Assembly: GCF_000374165.1 (NCBI RefSeq) | Contig: NZ_KB893742.1 | Location: forward strand, 1-51,541 | Direction: 5' to 3' | Source: Parafrankia elaeagni | Lineage (GTDB): Bacteria; Actinomycetota; Actinomycetes; Frankiales; Frankiaceae | Length of the DNA stretch: 51,541 nucleotides | In this document: in pieces, positions 1 to 10,500 of the stretch | Position numbering within the stretch: the first letter of the stretch is position 1 | How the letters are laid out: each line of letters begins with the position of its first letter | Position numbers and translations under genes: made by a program | The notes under the pieces: model-generated | Seen by the model: only the letters and a program-made list of their open reading frames with translations | Databases searched by the model: none | What the model was told of the DNA's origin: nothing

Positions 1-297
1 GCGCTTTCATCATCCGACTGGAAGGCCACTTCCGTCACTACGGCTGGCCACGTTTTCGGTAATTCGGCTGCCGGAGTTTCTCCGGTGAAGCTCTGCGTCG
101 TTTCCTCGGAATTTGATCCGGGTGTGCGTGGCCTTGATTTGTGCGGCCCATCCCGGGCGAGCGTGGCGGGATCGCATCCAACTCGCTCCGCTCCGCGCAA
201 GGCACCTTGAGGCGCCCCACAACGTGGCTACGGAACGTCACTGATCACAACCTGGTGCGATCTCTGCGCAGCCCTGGACAACCACCACGGTGGCAGC
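1..297. other. left-edge stretch without a clear gene
   Basis: On the plus strand a short open frame (3-62) reads AFIIRLEGHFRHYGWPRFR and stops. It could be the tail of a gene entering from the left, but it is too short to assign. The frame of the following ATPase is open only from the TGA at 208-210, so the missing N-terminal half of that protein is not present here in any frame. Confidence 0.3.
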
Positions 298-1305
298 GTG
301 ACACCGTTCGATGCGTTCGTGTCCTATCTGCGGCGCATCGAGTCGGTGAAGGTCGGGCGGATCGAAGGCGGAATCCGGGCGCGGGAGCTGCAGAAACTTT
401 ACCGGCTGGAGGAGCTGGACCACCTGTTCGTCCCACTGGGCCGGCTGTGCGCACGTGCCGGGGTGACCGTTCTCGTCGACGAGCTCGACCGGGGGTGGGA
501 CGCGAGCGAGGACGCGCAGGCCTTCGTCGCCGGTCTTTTCCAGGCCTGTATGGCGCTGAACGACCTCTCCCCGCGCCTGCGGGTCTACATGTCGCTGCGC
601 CAGGAGCTCTACGACAACATTCCCGCCCTGTACGACGACGCACAGAAGTTCCGCGACCTCATCGAGGTGGTGCGCTGGGACGAGCCGCAGCTGTGGCGGC
701 TGATCGCCTGCCGCATCCGGCACACCGTTCCCGGGCTGACCGCGGCGAGCGACGACCGGTGCTGGGCCGCGGCGTTCCATGCTCCGCGCTGGTCGTTCCG
801 TTTCATCGTCGACCGCTCGCTGCGCCGGCCGCGGGAGATCATCCAGTACTGCAGCCACGCGCTCGACCACGCCCAGCAGGTCAACGGTCGCAGCGGGCTG
901 CGGATCTCCCGCCGCGACATCACGGCCGTGGAGGCCACCTACTCCGGTGAGCGGACCCGTGACATCGCGGCCGAGTACCGGTTCCAGTACCCGGGCCTGT
1001 TGAGCGTGTTCGAGGCGTTCCGCGGGCGGCAGGCGACGTGGACCCGGGAGGACCTGGAACTGTTTCTGCTGGACCTCGCCACCGGTTCGGTGCGGATCAG
1101 CCGGGAGGCCACCCGGTGGACCTCGGGCCGGGATCCCGACCAGCTGCTCGAGGTGCTGTGGAACGTGGGCTTCCTGCGCGAGTACAGCCCGACATCCGCG
1201 GAGTGGGAGGACGGGAACATCCAGGTGCCGTACAGCTCGACCCGCGGCATGCCGGCCTTCGCCGTGCACCCGATGTTCCGCCAGCACGTCGGCACCCAGG
1301 ACTGA
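298..1305 (+). CDS. P-loop ATPase, Sll1717 family, N-terminally truncated
   Basis: The 335 residues match the C-terminal two thirds of the Sll1717-type P-loop ATPases. The Walker B strand VTVLVDELDRGWD lies near residues 55-67, followed by a conserved block around FVAGLFQACMALN and the RPREIIQYC segment. No Walker A motif exists in this frame or upstream; a TGA at 208-210 closes the frame. The GTG at 298 has no convincing Shine-Dalgarno site and the coding signal extends upstream of it (LITTWCDLCAALDNHHGGS). The gene therefore looks decapitated rather than naturally short. Full-length members are thought to be regulatory or conflict-related ATPases, but this copy should not bind ATP. It could be a pseudogene still under translation. 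Family assignment is confident; function is not. Confidence 0.7.
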   Translation: MTPFDAFVSYLRRIESVKVGRIEGGIRARELQKLYRLEELDHLFVPLGRLCARAGVTVLVDELDRGWDASEDAQAFVAGLFQACMALNDLSPRLRVYMSLRQELYDNIPALYDDAQKFRDLIEVVRWDEPQLWRLIACRIRHTVPGLTAASDDRCWAAAFHAPRWSFRFIVDRSLRRPREIIQYCSHALDHAQQVNGRSGLRISRRDITAVEATYSGERTRDIAAEYRFQYPGLLSVFEAFRGRQATWTREDLELFLLDLATGSVRISREATRWTSGRDPDQLLEVLWNVGFLREYSPTSAEWEDGNIQVPYSSTRGMPAFAVHPMFRQHVGTQD

Positions 1306-1600
1306 GCCCGCGCCCCGGACCAGGCCGGGGCGGGGCGGGGCGGGGCCCGAGGCAGAACCGGGCCGGGGCCGAGGCCGAACCGGCGGCAGCCGGCCCGAAC
1401 TGTGCGCCGCGGCTGTTACGCGCGGCAGCAGGGGTGCCACCGCGCATGTTCCTCTCCCGAGGGGGCCCGGAATGCCGATCCGGCAGATCGGCGGGTTTCA
1501 CAGCGCCGAGGCCGGACCGGGGGGCGACCATGGCAGTGGTTGGGAACGCGCCGGGGCGATCTCAGACCGCAGGTGCCCGCCACATGCGCTGGAGGACGCG

Positions 1601-2611
1601 ATGCCCTACCGCTTCGACGCCGAGCTCGCGACGCTGGTCGAGATCACACCGAACGCCGTCCTCGACGACATCACGGCGAGCCGTGCGCGCGCCACCGAAC
1701 TGATCCTGGCCGCGACCAGGGAGATCGACCTGACCGGTGTCAACATCATGGACACCAGCGTCCCCGGCCCGCCGGACGCCCCGGACGTGGCCGTGCGCAT
1801 CTACACGCCGCTGATCGGCGCGCGCCCCGCCCCGGCCGTCCTGCACCTGCGCGGCGGCGGTTTCGTCGCCGGCGCGCTCGGCACCGGTCATCGGGCGAAC
1901 ATCGAACTCAGCCGGAGCCTCGGTGCCGTCGTCATCGCGGTCGACTACCGGCTGGCCCCCGAGAACCCGTATCCGGCCGCTCTGGAGGACGGCTACGCCG
2001 CCCTGCTGTGGATGGTCGGCCGAGCCGACCGGCTCGGCGTCGACCCGGCGCGGATCGCCGTGCACGGGGTGCACAACGGGGCGGGCCTGGCCGCCGCGCT
2101 GGCCCTGCTCAGCCGTGACCGCGGCGGGCCCGCGCTGTGCTGCCAGTGCCTGGACCGCCCGGAGCTGGACGACCGGCACGCCGCCGGCACGCGGACACCG
2201 GAACCGGCCCATGGGGCACGTGGCGGTCACCGCCCGGACGTCGCGGCCCGCTGGGACGCCTACCTCGGCGCGGAGCTCGCCGGAACGGACGAGGTGCCGG
2301 TGTACGCCGCGCCGGGCCGGGCCACCGACCTGCGCGGGCTCCCCCCGGCGTATGTGGCGGTGGTGGAGAACGATCGCCTGCGCGACCAGGGCGTCGCCTA
2401 CGCGGACGCGCTGCGCGCCGCGGGCGTTCCCGTCCAGCTGGGCAGTCAGTCGGGGGCGATGCCGGGGAGCGCGCCCGGCCGGTGCACCAGTGCACCGGGC
2501 GGTCGCCGCCGGCATCGCCCCCCGGTGGCAGCCGCCGGGGCCGCCGGGGTGAGCCGCGAGCGGGACGAGAAGATCACGTTCCTGCGCGCGGCGTTGAACA
2601 TCCGGTACTGA
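1601..2611 (+). CDS. HSL-type alpha/beta hydrolase lacking catalytic residues
   Basis: The 336-residue protein has the layout of hormone-sensitive-lipase-family esterases: a strand plus LRGGGF near residue 83, VDYRLAPENPYPAALEDGYAAL, and ENDRLRDQGVAYADALRAAG. The oxyanion HGGG has become RGGG. The nucleophile elbow, normally GDSAGG, reads GVHNGAG near residue 158, so the Ser is Asn. The usual FHGF histidine block is replaced by SQSGAMPGSAPGR. Only the acid residue (ENDR) remains. The start is ATG 1601 because GGAGG lies at 1591-1595, five bases upstream; an earlier in-frame ATG at 1472 has no such site. Possible readings are a pseudoenzyme or a recent pseudogene with an intact frame. Esterase activity is not expected. 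Confidence 0.7.
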   Translation: MPYRFDAELATLVEITPNAVLDDITASRARATELILAATREIDLTGVNIMDTSVPGPPDAPDVAVRIYTPLIGARPAPAVLHLRGGGFVAGALGTGHRANIELSRSLGAVVIAVDYRLAPENPYPAALEDGYAALLWMVGRADRLGVDPARIAVHGVHNGAGLAAALALLSRDRGGPALCCQCLDRPELDDRHAAGTRTPEPAHGARGGHRPDVAARWDAYLGAELAGTDEVPVYAAPGRATDLRGLPPAYVAVVENDRLRDQGVAYADALRAAGVPVQLGSQSGAMPGSAPGRCTSAPGGRRRHRPPVAAAGAAGVSRERDEKITFLRAALNIRY

Positions 2612-2681
2612 GCCGACAGTCGCTTCGCGGCGGCGCGCGCCCCGTGCAGGGGGGCGGCGCACTCGGCCGCGGCGGGAGCGC

Positions 2682-2942
2682 TCAGCCGCGGCTGGTGTGG
2701 TGGGAACGGTCGGAGTGACCGGCGTCCGCGTCGGTGCCGCGCCTCTGGCGCGGGATGTCCGGCGTCGACGCCGGGAGCTGGGCGGTGTGCCGGGTGTAGA
2801 TGGCCTGGATTTCCTGCCGCAGCGTCGGCGAGACGTCTCCGGACTGGAGGATCTCGTTGAACAGGTACCGCTCGCGGCGGACGGCGCGGCGGGCGGCGAG
2901 CTTCCGGTACAGACCGGAGCGGTCGGAGAGGTGAAGGTTCAC
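2682..2942 (-). CDS. small hypothetical protein (86 aa)
   Basis: A short gene with GTG start at 2942 and AGGAGG five bases upstream on the minus strand, which is the best support that it is real. The product is basic and hydrophilic (YRKLAARRAVRRERYLFNEIL near residues 12-32) with a polar, probably disordered tail. There is no signal peptide, membrane segment or recognised domain. It faces away from the Rieske oxygenase across about 600 bases of non-coding DNA. I do not recognise the family; a nucleic-acid or protein-binding role would be speculation from charge alone. Confidence 0.55.
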   Translation of the reverse strand: MNLHLSDRSGLYRKLAARRAVRRERYLFNEILQSGDVSPTLRQEIQAIYTRHTAQLPASTPDIPRQRRGTDADAGHSDRSHHTSRG

Positions 2943-3610
2943 GGCTGCCTCCTGGCGACGTGTCCACAGGACGGCCGAATTTCCGCCGTCACCATCAATA
3001 ATGACTCAGAAAGGCGCAGCAATCCCGTTCCTGAGCGTGACGTCGGCCGCATTCGCGAGGGTGGGACGCACCAGATGTAAGCCACGTCTATGCCGTGGGA
3101 CACATTGCTTGAAAGCAGTCCCGTGCGACACCGGGAAATCGTGACGCCGATCACCGAGAACGTTTCCGTGACCCGCGTCACGCGTTGTCGCTAATCCCCC
3201 CGACAGCCGGCCGCGACACTCCCGCGGCCGGCGGCCGGCATTGTCCACCGCCCGGTCGCCGGCCGGCCCGGGCGCCCGGGCCGGCCGGCGACCGCCCCCC
3301 GCAGTGCACGTGACCAGCGCCACACCGACCGTGGTCCGCTGTCGGCGAGCGGACGCACCCCCGCGGGACGACGGACCGTGCCACAGGTCCCGGCACAACG
3401 GGACAGTCACCTCTGGCAGACCACCGGGAAGCCCACACCGGCCCGCCCTACCACACCTTTGATCGCCACTCCCGCCAGACAAGTCCGTGACGCTGTGGAG
3501 CGCCCGGCCTTCGGTGTCGCCATGGTGACTTAGCCCGGCTAATGCCCGTTGGTGGTAGCCACATACAATTCGGTCTATCTGATCCCATCCCGCCGCCCCG
3601 GGCGCGCGGG
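2943..3610. other. intergenic region between divergent genes
   Basis: About 670 bases separate the small minus-strand gene from the Rieske oxygenase. I see no gene in it. It holds an inverted repeat GTGAC-CCGC-GTCAC at 3168-3181 that could be an operator, and a perfect 42-base palindrome at 3253-3294 listed separately. Confidence 0.4.
3253..3294. repeat. perfect 42-bp GC palindrome
   Basis: Every base from 3253 to 3294 pairs with its mirror about the centre GGC/GCC at 3273/3274, with no loop. The sequence is almost all G and C (CCGGCC and GGGC runs). It lies in the non-coding region upstream of both flanking genes, so it is not a simple 3' terminator for either. It could extrude a cruciform, act as a protein site or be an insertion scar. 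Confidence 0.85.
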
Positions 3611-3628
3611 ATGCCGACGCATCGAATT

Positions 3629-3635
3629 AGGAGGG
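3629..3635 (+). promoter_or_regulatory. Shine-Dalgarno site that selects ATC 3641
   Basis: AGGAGGG stands at a normal distance from ATC 3641, and 18 bases downstream of ATG 3611, i.e. inside the extension that ATG would create. It is the main evidence for a non-canonical or mutated start of the oxygenase. Confidence 0.6.
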
Positions 3636-3640
3636 CTCAC

Positions 3641-4786
3641 ATCGACCGCCACGAACTCGTCGATCTCACGCGACGGGCACTGAAAATAGCTACCGACAAA
3701 ACCACCGACATGACGCCGGCGGAGGGTGGTGTGCCGGCCACGGCCTATACCGGCCAGGAGCAGTTCGAAAGAGAGCGCGAACTCGTCCGGCGCTCACCCC
3801 AGCTGGTCGGCTACAGCTCCGAGCTGCCGACCGCCGGGAGCTACAGCACAAAGACGGTCATGGACGTCCCCGTGCTCCTGACCCGCGGCGAGGACGGGAC
3901 CGTTCGCGCCTTCCAGAACATCTGCGTCCACCGGCAGGCCCAGGTCGCCTCCGGCTGCGGCACCGCGGAGCGTTTCGTCTGCCCGTGGCATGCCTGGACA
4001 TACGACGCGCGCGGCGAGTTCGTCGGCGGTCCTGGCCGGGAGGGCTTCCCGGCGACGCTGAACGGCCGGGCCCGCCTCACCGAGCTGCCCGCCGCCGAGC
4101 ACTCCGGCTTCCTGTGGGTGGGGCTGGACCCGCAGGCCGGCCCGCTGGACATCGACTCCCACCTGGGGCCGCTCGGCCCGGAGCTCGCCTCCTGGGGCAT
4201 CGGGAACTGGGCACCGGTCGGCGAGAAGGTCCTGGACGCACCGGTCAACTGGAAGCTCGCGCTCGACACCTTCGCCGAGAGCTATCACTTCGCCACGGTG
4301 CACAAGGACACCTTCGCCCAGATCACGAAGAGCAACTGTGCGCTGTTCGACTCCTACGGACCACACCACCGGTTGATCTTCCCGATGAAGCACATCGGCG
4401 ATCTCGCGAACCAGCCCGAGGAAGAGTGGGTGCCGCTGAACAACTTCGTACTCATCTACGCGTTGTTCCCGAACATCGTGCTGTCGGTGACCGTCGCGAA
4501 CGGCGAGATCTTCCGGGTGTATCCGGGCGACCGCCCCGGCCATTCGGTCACCGTGCACCAGAACGCGTCGTCCATGGACTGCAGTGACGAGGCGACCGCC
4601 GAGACGGCGCGGACGATCTTCGACTACGCGCACGACGCCGTGCGCGACGAGGACTACGCTCTCGCCGCCCGGGTGCAGGAGAGCATGGTCTCCGGCGCGC
4701 GGGCGGACATCGTCTTCGGCCGCAACGAGCCGGGGCTGCACCACCGCCACGAGTCCCTCGCCGACGCGCTGGCCGCCGCCCGCTGA
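3641..4786 (+). CDS. Rieske aromatic-ring-hydroxylating oxygenase, alpha subunit
   Basis: The protein (381 residues from ATC 3641) has an N-terminal Rieske domain with the two cluster motifs C-V-H (in NICVHR) and CPWH, and a C-terminal SRPBCC catalytic domain with the mononuclear iron motif FAESYHFATVH. It should oxygenate an aromatic or similar substrate using electrons from a separate reductase, but no ferredoxin, reductase or beta subunit gene lies nearby. The start is unusual. A strong AGGAGGG ends about five bases before an in-frame ATC (3641), and IDRHELVDLTRRAL reads like the normal N terminus. The nearest canonical starts, ATG 3611 and ATG 3542, have no Shine-Dalgarno site and add atypical residues. 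Substrate cannot be told from sequence. Confidence 0.9.
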   Translation: MDRHELVDLTRRALKIATDKTTDMTPAEGGVPATAYTGQEQFERERELVRRSPQLVGYSSELPTAGSYSTKTVMDVPVLLTRGEDGTVRAFQNICVHRQAQVASGCGTAERFVCPWHAWTYDARGEFVGGPGREGFPATLNGRARLTELPAAEHSGFLWVGLDPQAGPLDIDSHLGPLGPELASWGIGNWAPVGEKVLDAPVNWKLALDTFAESYHFATVHKDTFAQITKSNCALFDSYGPHHRLIFPMKHIGDLANQPEEEWVPLNNFVLIYALFPNIVLSVTVANGEIFRVYPGDRPGHSVTVHQNASSMDCSDEATAETARTIFDYAHDAVRDEDYALAARVQESMVSGARADIVFGRNEPGLHHRHESLADALAAAR

Positions 4787-4912
4787 CCGCCGCCCGCAGG
4801 GCACTGGCCGCCGCCCGCAGGGCACCCGGCCGCGCAGGTCGCCGGCTACCGGCCGGCGGCCGCAGGACGTCGCGTGACCGCCGGCCGCCGGCTACCGGCC
4901 GGCGGCCGCAGG
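4785..4912. repeat. short GC direct repeats after the oxygenase
   Basis: Two families sit here. A unit GGCCGCCGCCCGCAGGGCAC recurs around 4790-4825. A 27-base unit (CGCCGGCTACCGGCCGGCGG then CCGCAGG-type tail) occurs at 4840-4866 and 4886-4912, 46 bases apart. Slippage or small duplication explains them; no coding role is seen. Confidence 0.7.
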
Positions 4913-4947
4913 GAAAGGGCCCCCGCTGATCCGGGGCCCTTTCCCTG
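4909..4947. terminator. bidirectional hairpin terminator
   Basis: A perfect 15-base stem (4909-4923 with 4933-4947, core AGGGAAAGGGCCCC) encloses a 9-base loop between the converging 3' ends of the oxygenase and icd. There is no long T tract, as is usual in GC-rich actinobacteria. Its symmetry would serve both genes. Confidence 0.8.
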
Positions 4948-4983
4948 GATGTCCCGCCCCAGCTGGTCAGACGGCCCAGCTGG

Positions 4984-7203
<2,220 letters not shown>

Positions 7204-7594
7204 CGATACTCCGCTTCGCGTCTACTACTTCGTGTCGTATCAAGGTATGCCCTGCCCGTCCCGTGCCCGGGCGGCGGACATGGACGCGTGTGGCACAGCT
7301 CGTCCCCACCCCGCCCCGGCCATCCACTGTCGCCGCCCTCCGGCCCGCCGCGCCACAGTTTGCGCTGCTGGCAGGCCGGCTCGCCGCCGGGGGCGGGTCC
7401 GGGCCCGCCCCCGGCGGGACAGGGCAGCCGTCATGGCACCGCACCCGGCCGGCGGCACACGCGGAAGTTATTAAGCAAGCCTAACTAGTTTCGGCTGACG
7501 TCGCGACAAATGCCATGGCGGGCAGGGTTCCCTTCATCCGGGGCAGACCCCGCCCGCGGCGGGATACGCGGATCAGAACGGATCAGAGCAGCCC
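7204..7594. other. icd upstream region
   Basis: No gene is evident in these 391 bases. The only AT-rich island is 7467-7491. Read on the minus strand it contains TTAGGCTTGCTTAATAA, which partly resembles a DtxR/IdeR-type iron box. The match is partial and the site is about 270 bases from the icd start, so this is only a candidate regulatory element. Confidence 0.25.
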
Positions 7595-10500
7595 TCAGAG
7601 CAGGCCGTCGACGAGGCCGTCCGGCGTGCCGAAACGGTGCGCCGTCAGGCTGACGGCCTGTTCCCGCAGGAACGGCAGCAGTTCCAGGCGCCCGCTCTCC
7701 GTCACCGGGCCGGCGTGGACGACGATCTCCGGCCGGCCGCGGGTCACCGCCGCCACCGCACCGGCGTCCCCACCGACCAGGCGCAGCCGCAGTTCCGCGC
7801 GCCGCGCCGCCGCCCGGGCGACCCCCGCGAGCCAGTCCGCGCCGGTCTCCTCCCGCCACGGCACGCCCAGTTCGGTGAACGCCACCCGCAGCGGCTCCGG
7901 GAGACGCCCGGCGACCGACACACGCACCGCCGACCCGGCGCGCAGCCCCGCGGCCACCACCCGCACCAGCGTGACGATCCCGCCGGTCTCGGGGAGGCGG
8001 ATCTCGACCGGCACCGGGAGGTACCGCAGCACGTTGCGCTCCACGGCCAGCCCGCCGACCTCCCGCGCCACGCCGTAGGCATCCGCCCAGGCCACGGCGT
8101 CACTGCGCAGCGCCCGTTCCAGCCCCGCCAGCGCGGACGCCGCAACACCACCGGCCCCGGCGACCTCCCGGGCCCCGGCGACCTCCCGAGCCCCAGCGAC
8201 CTCCCGAGCCCCAGCGACCTCCCGAGCCGCGCCGAGCAGCCGGCGGGCCGCGGCCCCGAGATCGGCGGCGGCGGTGCTGGGCCGGCCGGTCCAGTCGCCG
8301 AGGGCGTACAGGTAGGTCGGGCCGCCGGCCTTGGTGCCCGGTCCGACCGCCGAGCGCTTCCAGCCGCCGAAGGGCTGACGACCGACGATCGCCCCGGTGA
8401 TGCCCCGGTTCACGTACAGGTTGCCGGCCTCGACGTGCCGCAGCCAGTAGGCCAGCTCGTCGGCGTCGCGGGAGTGCAGCCCCGCGGTCAGCCCGAAATC
8501 CACGTCGTTCTGGATCTCCACAGCCTCGGCGAGATCCGCCGCCGTCATGATCCCCAGCACCGGGCCGAAGTACTCCGTCCGGTGGAACTCCGAGCCGCGG
8601 GCCACACCGTCACGCACCCCCGGCGACCACAGCCGGCCGTCGGCGTCCAGCCGGCGGGGCCGCACCAACCAGCGCTCGCCGGGCCCGAGCGTCGTCAGCG
8701 CGGCCAGCAGCTTCCCGGACGCCGGCTCGATCAGCGGGCCGACCTGCGACGTCGCCTCGTGCGCCGGCCCGGCGACCAGCGAGCCCACCGCGTCGACGAG
8801 CTGGTCACGCAGCCGGCGCGACCGTGCCGCCGAGCCGACCAGGATGAGCAGCGAGGCGGCCGAGCACTTCTGCCCGCCGTGCCCGAAGGCGGAGGCGACG
8901 ACGTCCCGGACGGCCAGGTCGACATCCGCGCTCGAGGTGACCACGATCGCGTTCTTGCCGCTGGTCTCGGCCAGCAGCGCCAGGTCGGGACGCCACGAGC
9001 GGAACAGCTCGGCGGTCTCGAACGCCCCGGTCAGCAGCAGCCGGTCGACCCGCGGGTCGCTGACCAGCGCCCGCCCGAGCTCCCCTTCGTCGACGTCGAC
9101 GAGCCGCAGGACGTCGCGGGGCACCCCGGCGGCCCACAGCGCCCGTGCCAGCACCGCGCCGCACCGGCGAGCCGGACCTGCCGGCTTGAGGATCACCGAC
9201 GAACCGGCGGCCAGCGCCGCCAGCGTGGAACCGGCGGGGATCCCCACCGGGAAGTTCCATGGCGGCGTCACCACGGTGAGCCGCACCGGCCTGAACACCG
9301 CCCCGTCGACGTCGTCCAGCTCCGCGGCGCGCGCCGCGTAGTAACGGGCGAAGTCGACGGCCTCCGACACCTCCGGATCGGCCTGGTCAACCGTCTTGCC
9401 CGCCTCGGCGACCATCACCTCGACCAGTTCACCGCGGCAGCGTTCCAGCTGGTCGGCGGCCCGCAGCAGCACCTGCGCGCGCCCCGCCCCACCGAGCGCC
9501 GCCCAACCGGGACCGGCCGCCACCGCACCGGCGAGGACCTCGTCGAGCTCGGCCCGCATCCGCACGGCGGCCCGCTCGACCAGGTCGGCGCCGAGAGTGG
9601 ACGCCGCGGCCCGCAGCAGGATGCGCCGCGCCCAGGCCCGGTTCGCCGCCAGCGACGGATCGGTGTCCGGCGCGTTCCGGAAAACCGCTCCGGAATCCGC
9701 TCCGGAATCCGCTCCGGGGCTGACCGCGGCCGGCCCCACGGACTGGAGCTGCCGGTTCTGCGTCCGGTGCGCAGCCGGCGGGGCGGCCAGCTCCGCCTCC
9801 AGCCGGGCCAGGGAGGCGCGGAACCGCCGCTCCTCCCGCGCGAACAGCAGACCGTCACCGGCCAGGTCGAAGACCGCCGACAGGAAGTTCTCCCGGCTGG
9901 CCCCCTCCTCCAGCCGCCGGACCAGGTAGGCGATGGCGACGTCGAACTCCGCCGGCCGCACGACCGGGGTGTAGAGGAGCAGCCCGCCAACCTCACGCGC
10001 CACCACCCGGGCCTGGGCCTGGGCCATCCCGCGCAGCATCTCGAACCGCAGCCCGTGCCGGACCCCGCGCCGCCCGGCCAGCACCCAGGCGAACGCGAGA
10101 TCGAACAGGTTGTGCCCGGCGACGCCGATGCGGACCGCGTTCACCCGCTCCGGCCGCAGCGCGTGCTCCAGCAGCCGCTTGTAGTTGGCGTCGGTCTCCT
10201 CCTTGGAGCCGTACGGCGCCGCCGGCCAGCCGCGCAGCGACGCCTCGACCCGCTCCATCGGCAGGTTCGCGCCCTTGACGATGCGCACCGCGATCGGGGC
10301 GCCACCGGCCGCGACCCGGGCCATGCTCCACTCCCCCAGCCGGACCAGTGCCCCCAGCCCGTCGGGCAGGTAGGCCTGCAGGACGATCCCGGCCTCCAGC
10401 CGGCGCAGCTCCGGCCGGTCGAGCAGCGCCGTGAAGACCGCGATCGTCAGGTCCAGATCCCGGTACTCCTCCATGTCCAGGTTGATGAACGTGGACGGAC

